Part shown: positions 1-5,032 of the stretch, one piece after another | How positions within the stretch are numbered: position 1 is the stretch's first letter | Layout of the letters: each line of letters opens with the position of its first letter | Assembly (NCBI GenBank): GCA_041685555.1 | Contig: JAWLFN010000205.1 | Location: 1-5,032 of the forward strand | Reading direction: 5' to 3' | Length of the DNA stretch: 5,032 bases | DNA from: PWQG01 sp041685555 | GTDB taxonomy: Bacteria; Pseudomonadota; Gammaproteobacteria; Pseudomonadales; Pseudohongiellaceae | Translations under genes and position numbers: made by a program | Notes under the pieces: model-generated | What the model saw: the letters and a program-made list of their open reading frames with translations, nothing else | What the model was told of the DNA's origin: nothing | Database searches by the model: none

Positions 1-774
1 TGCGCGGGCGGTGTCGCGCTGCAGATACTGATAGAAAGCTTCCGCCACCGGACCCGCATTCTCCAGCAGGGCCATGCGCTGTCGCAAGGGCTGATGCCAT
101 GATTCAGGCACCAGGGCATAACGCGAACGGCGGGCCAGTTCCGGCGCCACCGCCTGGGAATAGGCCACCAACCCACCCTGGGTGCTGCCGGACAGGGCAA
201 ACTGTGCCGCCTGGCTGACGTTCTCCCCCAGTACCAGCATCGGCTGCATGGCCGACCAGAGACCGCGATGCTGCAGCGCCTCCCGGGCCCGCATGCCATA
301 TGGCGCATGCTCGGAGTTGGCGATGGCGAAGCGGCGGACATCGCCGGATTCCACGGCCCGGGCCAGCCCGTCCAGGGCATCGTCCACGTTCACCGGCGAG
401 TCATCCGGCACCACCAGTGCCAATCGCCCCACCACATAGACACGGCCCTCGTCACGGGTAAAACCGTCCCGGGCCAGGTCCATCACGAAGTCTTCGTCGG
501 CGGACAGGAACAGTTCGAAGGGCGCACCCGAGCGGATCTGGCGGGCGAAATTGCCGGAGGAACCGAAACTCAGACGCAATGCGTGGCCGGTATCAACCGT
601 GAAGGCATCCGCCACTTCCTGCACGGCAAGCTGCACACTGGAGGCCACGGCGATCACCGGACGATCCGGCTGAGCCTGGACCGTACCCGCACTCGACAAC
701 GCCAGCAGGCTCAGGGTCAGCACCGATACCGAGTAAAAGCACTCCGCACAGCGGCGGAACAAGGCTGTCTGCAT
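1..774 (-). CDS. modA: ModA, periplasmic molybdate-binding protein of an ABC transporter (3' end cut by window edge)
   Basis: This is the solute-binding protein that captures molybdate (and probably tungstate) in the periplasm and delivers it to a ModBC ABC permease. The visible 258 codons have no stop; ModA proteins are about 250-260 residues, so only a few residues are missing. Residues 1-34 form a Sec signal peptide: RR at 7-8, a hydrophobic core around 14-29, and a likely VQA cleavage site before Q35. Family landmarks are the first oxyanion-loop serines S45/S46 (AVASS), FGSSGNFARQI at 70-80 with S72/S73, PFELFLSAD at 85-93, IANSEHAPYG at 151-160, GENVSQAAQF at 183-192 and VAYSQA at 203-208. 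The NSEHAPYG form is closer to my memory of Azotobacter/Pseudomonas-type ModA than to the E. coli protein. The ATG at 774 is well fixed: an in-frame stop lies 15 nt upstream at 790-792, and a modest GGAG (785-788) precedes the ATG by 10 nt. The gene has its own promoter and operator upstream. modB and modC are expected beyond the left edge but are not seen. Confidence 0.95.
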   Translation of the reverse strand, partial: MQTALFRRCAECFYSVSVLTLSLLALSSAGTVQAQPDRPVIAVASSVQLAVQEVADAFTVDTGHALRLSFGSSGNFARQIRSGAPFELFLSADEDFVMDLARDGFTRDEGRVYVVGRLALVVPDDSPVNVDDALDGLARAVESGDVRRFAIANSEHAPYGMRAREALQHRGLWSAMQPMLVLGENVSQAAQFALSGSTQGGLVAYSQAVAPELARRSRYALVPESWHQPLRQRMALLENAGPVAEAFYQYLQRDTARA

Positions 775-810
775 CTCGCAACCACTCCATCAGGACCATC
801 AACTCGGCTT

Positions 811-834
811 CGTAGTATACAGCGGAATATAGCG
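811..834 (-). promoter_or_regulatory. Putative ModE box (molybdate-responsive operator) upstream of modA
   Basis: Read on the minus strand, this 24-bp imperfect dyad begins CGCTATAT and ends TATACTACG, with a TATAT-N7-TATAC core. The E. coli ModE operator upstream of modABC, as I remember it, also has a 24-bp dyad starting CGTTATAT and ending TACATAACG with a TATAT-N7-TACAT core. The outer CG...CG ends, the AT-rich half-site cores and the spacing all agree. Seven of 12 dyad positions are self-complementary here. The site covers the predicted -10 and transcription start of modA, so a bound ModE would block RNA polymerase. It stands out as AT-rich within GC-rich surroundings. Its position between a modE-type gene and modA makes chance unlikely, but binding is an inference. 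Confidence 0.75.
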
Positions 835-855
835 ACCGCCAATCCGCCGCGTCAA
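826..855 (-). promoter_or_regulatory. Predicted sigma70 promoter of modA
   Basis: On the minus strand, TTGACG (850-855; 5 of 6 matches to the -35 consensus) is followed after 18 nt by TATATT (826-831; 5 of 6 matches to the -10 consensus). The predicted start of transcription is near 819, giving a leader of about 45 nt before the modA ATG. The -10 element lies inside the putative ModE operator. The promoter allows modA to be controlled independently of the upstream ftsH-modE genes. I see no clear rho-independent terminator in the gap, so read-through from modE into modA is also possible. Confidence 0.65.
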
Positions 856-888
856 CTTGCATCGGTGCGGAGCCCGGAGCCACGGTGA

Positions 889-1271
889 TCAGGCGTCGGA
901 GTTGCCGGAAGGGTCATCCACCAGCGGGAGATGGATGATCAACTCATTGAGATGCCTTGCGGCCACGGCGTCCACTTCATCAATCATCGCCCCGTAGGCC
1001 TGCAAAGCCTTCTCACCCTCGGCCGTCAGCGACGCCCCACCGCCGGAGCGACCCCCGGTAGCCGTGGTCACCAGCGGTGACCGGAAACAGCGGTTCATGG
1101 TTTCCACCAGCATCCAGGCCCGACGATAGCTCATGTTCATGCTACGGGCGGCCGCACTGATCGAACCGGTCTCGCCGATGGCCCAAAGCAACTGCACCTT
1201 GCCCGGCCCGAGTGCAATATCATCACCCGATTTCAGTCGCACACGACACTGGATCTCACCGGACCGGCGGC

Positions 1272-1275
<4 letters not shown>
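889..1275 (-). CDS. modE: ModE-type winged helix-turn-helix regulator, DNA-binding domain only
   Basis: This is a 128-residue transcription regulator matching the N-terminal DNA-binding domain of ModE, the molybdate-dependent repressor of molybdate uptake. Landmarks are the opening strand and turn to about residue 24, the first helix LLWAIGETGS (29-38), the recognition region SISAAARSMNMSYRRAW (38-54), and a glycine-rich wing GGRSGGGASLT (74-84) followed by an LTAEG-type helix to about 93. Full ModE is about 260 residues with two C-terminal TOBE/MOP domains that bind molybdate. These are absent: the protein ends about 35 residues after the wing helix at a normal stop. Such one-domain ModE-like proteins are known in many proteobacteria, so this is probably natural and not a truncation. 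The start is a GTG overlapping the ftsH stop as GTGA, with a perfect AGGAGG 7 nt upstream. Its likely target is the operator before modA. How it senses molybdate is not evident from the sequence. Confidence 0.9.
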
Positions 1276-3167
<1,892 letters not shown>

Positions 3168-3228
3168 GGTGCTGTGCCTCTCCCTGTTACAAACTTTTCG
3201 GCCTCACTCGACCATCCGGTCAGGGTCT
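3168..3228. other. Short intergenic gap between the reductase and ftsH
   Basis: These 61 nt hold the ftsH ribosome site (purine-rich GGGAGAGG near 3177-3184 on the minus strand). A weak hairpin (GACC, GGAT loop, GGTC) also lies here without a following T-run, so it is not a convincing terminator. I see no good -35/-10 pair. ftsH may therefore be read from the ung-reductase transcript, but a weaker promoter, or one inside the reductase gene, cannot be excluded. Confidence 0.5.
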
Positions 3229-4437
3229 TCAGTCGCTGCCCAACTGTTCTATCACGTGCTCCCGCCCTGCCTGTTCTCCCACCAGCTTCTTGCAGGCCAT
3301 GAAAACCTTCGCCTGATTGACACTGTCAGCGGCGATCAATACGCCATTTCGAAAATACAGCAGACTGAACCCCTCAGCGCTGGCCGGATCGGCCTCTCCC
3401 AGCAATACGGTCTCGTCATGCCTATCGGAGAGACCCGCGGCCTGGAGCTTGATGCCGAACTGATCCGACCAGAACCAGGGCACGGCCGTATAGGGTTGTT
3501 CCCTGCCGCAGACCGTGGCGGCGGCGACACGCGACTGGTCATTGGCATTCTGCACGGACTCCAGGCGGACGGTGCGCCCGTACAGGGCACTATGGTACGA
3601 GGTGCAGTCACCGGCGGCGACGATGGCCGGATCGCTGGTGCGCGCGAACTCGTCCACCCGGATGCCGTTATCGATGCGCAGACCGGCCCGTTCAGCCAGC
3701 GTGGTCTCCGGCACGATACCGACACCGATAACGACCAGGTCCGCGTCGAAATGGCTGCCATCGGCACAGGCTACCGACTCCACGTGATCCGCGCCATTGA
3801 TGGCGGTCACGTCCATATTGCAATGAATCTTCACCCCATGGTGTTGATGCAGGGCGGCAACGTACTGTGACATCCGCTTCCCCACTACACGCTGCAGGAC
3901 CCGATCCTCACGCTCCAGCACGGTAACGTCCAGTCCCTGGCCGGACAGCGCGGCGGCCGCTTCCAGTCCGATGTATCCGGCCCCGATGATCACGGCCCGC
4001 CGGCCCGGCGCCACGTCGGCGCGGATCGCCTCGACGTCGGCAATGAAACGCAGGTAGTGGACCCCCGCCAGGCCGTCACCCAGTGGCAACCGCACGACAC
4101 GCGCGCCTGTGCACAGCGCCAGGCGGTCATAGACCAACGCCTCACCGTCATCCAGCGTGACGCGCTGACGTGATCGGTCGATGGAAACCACCGAGCGGCC
4201 CGTCCACAACTCCACCGCGTTGTTTTCGTACAGGGTGGCGGGTCGCAGCAGGATGTCGTCACGCGACTTCTCCCCGGCCATCACGGCCTTGGACAATGGC
4301 GGACGGTGATAGGGCAACGCGTCCTCGGCGCCGATCAGCACGATCCGGCCACTCCAGCCCGAACGGCGGGCCTGGATCGCCAGCTGGGATCCGGCGTGAC
4401 TGGCGCCGATGACAACCAGGGTCTGCTGTTCACTCAT
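3229..4437 (-). CDS. FAD-dependent NAD(P)H oxidoreductase, ferredoxin (rubredoxin/putidaredoxin) reductase family
   Basis: This 402-residue flavoprotein is of the type that passes electrons from NAD(P)H through FAD to a small iron-sulfur protein (BphA4, putidaredoxin reductase and rhodocoxin reductase are relatives). Order of motifs: FAD-binding VVIGASHAGSQLA (8-20), a Gly-rich loop in the GASHAG form typical of this family; LPYHRPPLSK (41-50); CTGAR (109-113), where many relatives have ATGAR; a second Rossmann motif IIGAGYIGLEAA (150-161) for the nicotinamide cofactor, with VTVLE ending in acidic E175, which hints at NADH preference; FAD-contacting AAGDC (274-278); ESVQNANDQ (293-301); and PWFWSDQFGIKLQ (320-332). 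The C-terminal domain is full length. The ATG at 4437 has GGGAG 9 nt upstream and overlaps the end of ung by 8 nt, so the two are probably co-transcribed. No ferredoxin, rubredoxin, oxygenase or P450 gene is in view, so the redox partner is unknown. The family is secure, the substrate is not. Confidence 0.92.
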   Translation of the reverse strand: MSEQQTLVVIGASHAGSQLAIQARRSGWSGRIVLIGAEDALPYHRPPLSKAVMAGEKSRDDILLRPATLYENNAVELWTGRSVVSIDRSRQRVTLDDGEALVYDRLALCTGARVVRLPLGDGLAGVHYLRFIADVEAIRADVAPGRRAVIIGAGYIGLEAAAALSGQGLDVTVLEREDRVLQRVVGKRMSQYVAALHQHHGVKIHCNMDVTAINGADHVESVACADGSHFDADLVVIGVGIVPETTLAERAGLRIDNGIRVDEFARTSDPAIVAAGDCTSYHSALYGRTVRLESVQNANDQSRVAAATVCGREQPYTAVPWFWSDQFGIKLQAAGLSDRHDETVLLGEADPASAEGFSLLYFRNGVLIAADSVNQAKVFMACKKLVGEQAGREHVIEQLGSD

Positions 4438-5032
4438 GGGGTCCGGCTCCCTTCTGTGGTGGTATCCGCCAGTCTACCGGTGTCCGGCCATGCTGTTCCA
4501 GATAACGGTTGGCGGTGGAGAAATGCCGGTTACCGAAGAAGCCGCGGTGCGCCGACAGCGGCGAGGGGTGCGGCGACTGCAGCACCAGGTGGCGCTCACG
4601 GTCGATGATCTGCCCCTTGCGCTGGGCATGGCTGCCCCACAGAAAGAACACCAGGTGCTCGCGCTGCTCGTTGAGCAGCGTGATGACGCGGTCGGTGAAC
4701 GTCTCCCAGCCCCGGCCCTGGTGGGACGCGGCGCGGCCGGCCTCCACGGTCAGCACGGTGTTGAGCAGCAGCACGCCCTGGTCGGCCCAGGACTGCAGAC
4801 AGCCGTTGGCGCTCATGGGCACTCCGACATCACTCTCGATTTCCTTGTAGATGTTGCGCAGCGAGGGCGGCAGGGCCACGCCGGGCCGCACGGAAAAGCA
4901 CAACCCGTGCGCCTGACCCGGCCCGTGGTACGGGTCCTGGCCGATGACCACCACCTTGACCCGATCGAACGGCGTGCTGTTCAGGGCGTTGAAGATCAGC
5001 TCGCCGGGCGGATAGATGGTCTTGCCCTGCTG
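4430..5032 (-). CDS. ung: Uracil-DNA glycosylase, family 1 (5' end cut by window edge)
   Basis: This cytoplasmic base-excision repair enzyme cuts uracil from DNA after cytosine deamination or dUMP misincorporation. The visible 200 codons run in open frame to the right edge; family 1 UDGs are about 220-230 residues, so roughly 25-30 N-terminal residues are missing. Numbering from the edge: PPGELIFNAL (8-17); the water-activating loop GQDPYHG (31-37) with catalytic D33 (E. coli D64); PPSLRNI (55-61), the conserved Pro-rich/Ser loop; LLLNTVLTVEAG (88-99) with uracil-reading N91 (E. coli N123); and the DNA-intercalating loop HPSPLSAHRGFFG (155-167) with catalytic H155 (E. coli H187). The GTG at 4954 falls within VKVVVIGQD in the core fold and is not the start. 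The final codons overlap the start of the reductase gene (ATGAGTGA). Everything indicates an intact housekeeping gene. Confidence 0.97.
   Translation of the reverse strand, partial: QQGKTIYPPGELIFNALNSTPFDRVKVVVIGQDPYHGPGQAHGLCFSVRPGVALPPSLRNIYKEIESDVGVPMSANGCLQSWADQGVLLLNTVLTVEAGRAASHQGRGWETFTDRVITLLNEQREHLVFFLWGSHAQRKGQIIDRERHLVLQSPHPSPLSAHRGFFGNRHFSTANRYLEQHGRTPVDWRIPPQKGAGPHE

Noticed and set aside
868..881. Tandem CGGAGCC CGGAGCC repeat just after modE
   Set aside because: Only two 7-nt copies in GC-rich sequence; expected by chance and with no link to a known site.
593..883. A 96-codon minus-strand open frame across the modA leader and start
   Set aside because: It is out of frame with modA, overlaps the promoter and operator, and modA's own frame has a clear signal peptide and family motifs.
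268..888. A 206-codon plus-strand open frame antisense to modA and the modE-modA gap
   Set aside because: It is a mirror of the modA coding frame with low-complexity Gln/His/Arg-rich composition. It runs across the modA promoter and operator and has no family resemblance.
3206..3222. Small hairpin between the reductase and ftsH as a possible terminator
   Set aside because: The stem is only 4-5 bp and no T-run follows it on the minus strand.

Overview
The window looks like a piece of a high-GC (roughly above 60 %, by eye) proteobacterial chromosome. The strong GC bias at third codon positions, and Ung, FtsH, ModE and ModA proteins that all resemble gammaproteobacterial forms, suggest a gammaproteobacterium. 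I cannot name the genus. There is no sign of mobile elements, CRISPR arrays, tRNA or rRNA genes, and no stretch over 300 bases lacks a gene.

All five genes lie on the minus strand and are transcribed from right to left: ung (uracil-DNA glycosylase, 5' end cut by the window edge), an FAD/NAD(P)H ferredoxin-reductase-type oxidoreductase, an FtsH-family membrane AAA+ zinc protease, a single-domain ModE-type transcription regulator, and modA (periplasmic molybdate-binding protein, last few codons cut by the window edge). Packing is tight: ung overlaps the reductase by 8 nt, there are 61 nt between the reductase and ftsH, and the ftsH stop overlaps the modE GTG start by 4 nt. Only modE and modA are well separated (114 nt).

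The modE-modA gap holds the clearest regulatory signal. A sigma70-like promoter (TTGACG, 18 nt, TATATT) has its -10 element inside an imperfect 24-bp dyad with the TATAT-N7-TATAC core expected of a ModE operator. This is the arrangement expected for Mo-responsive repression of a molybdate-uptake operon (modA, then presumably modB and modC beyond the left edge) by the regulator encoded just upstream.

The rest is DNA repair (ung), electron transfer (reductase) and membrane-protein quality control (FtsH). The FtsH gene is not in its usual rlmE-ftsH-folP setting, so it is probably a second FtsH paralogue. Its apparent translational coupling to modE is the least expected gene pairing here. I did not find a convincing wholly new system: every gene belongs to a recognisable family, and the interest lies in the arrangement and the regulatory site.
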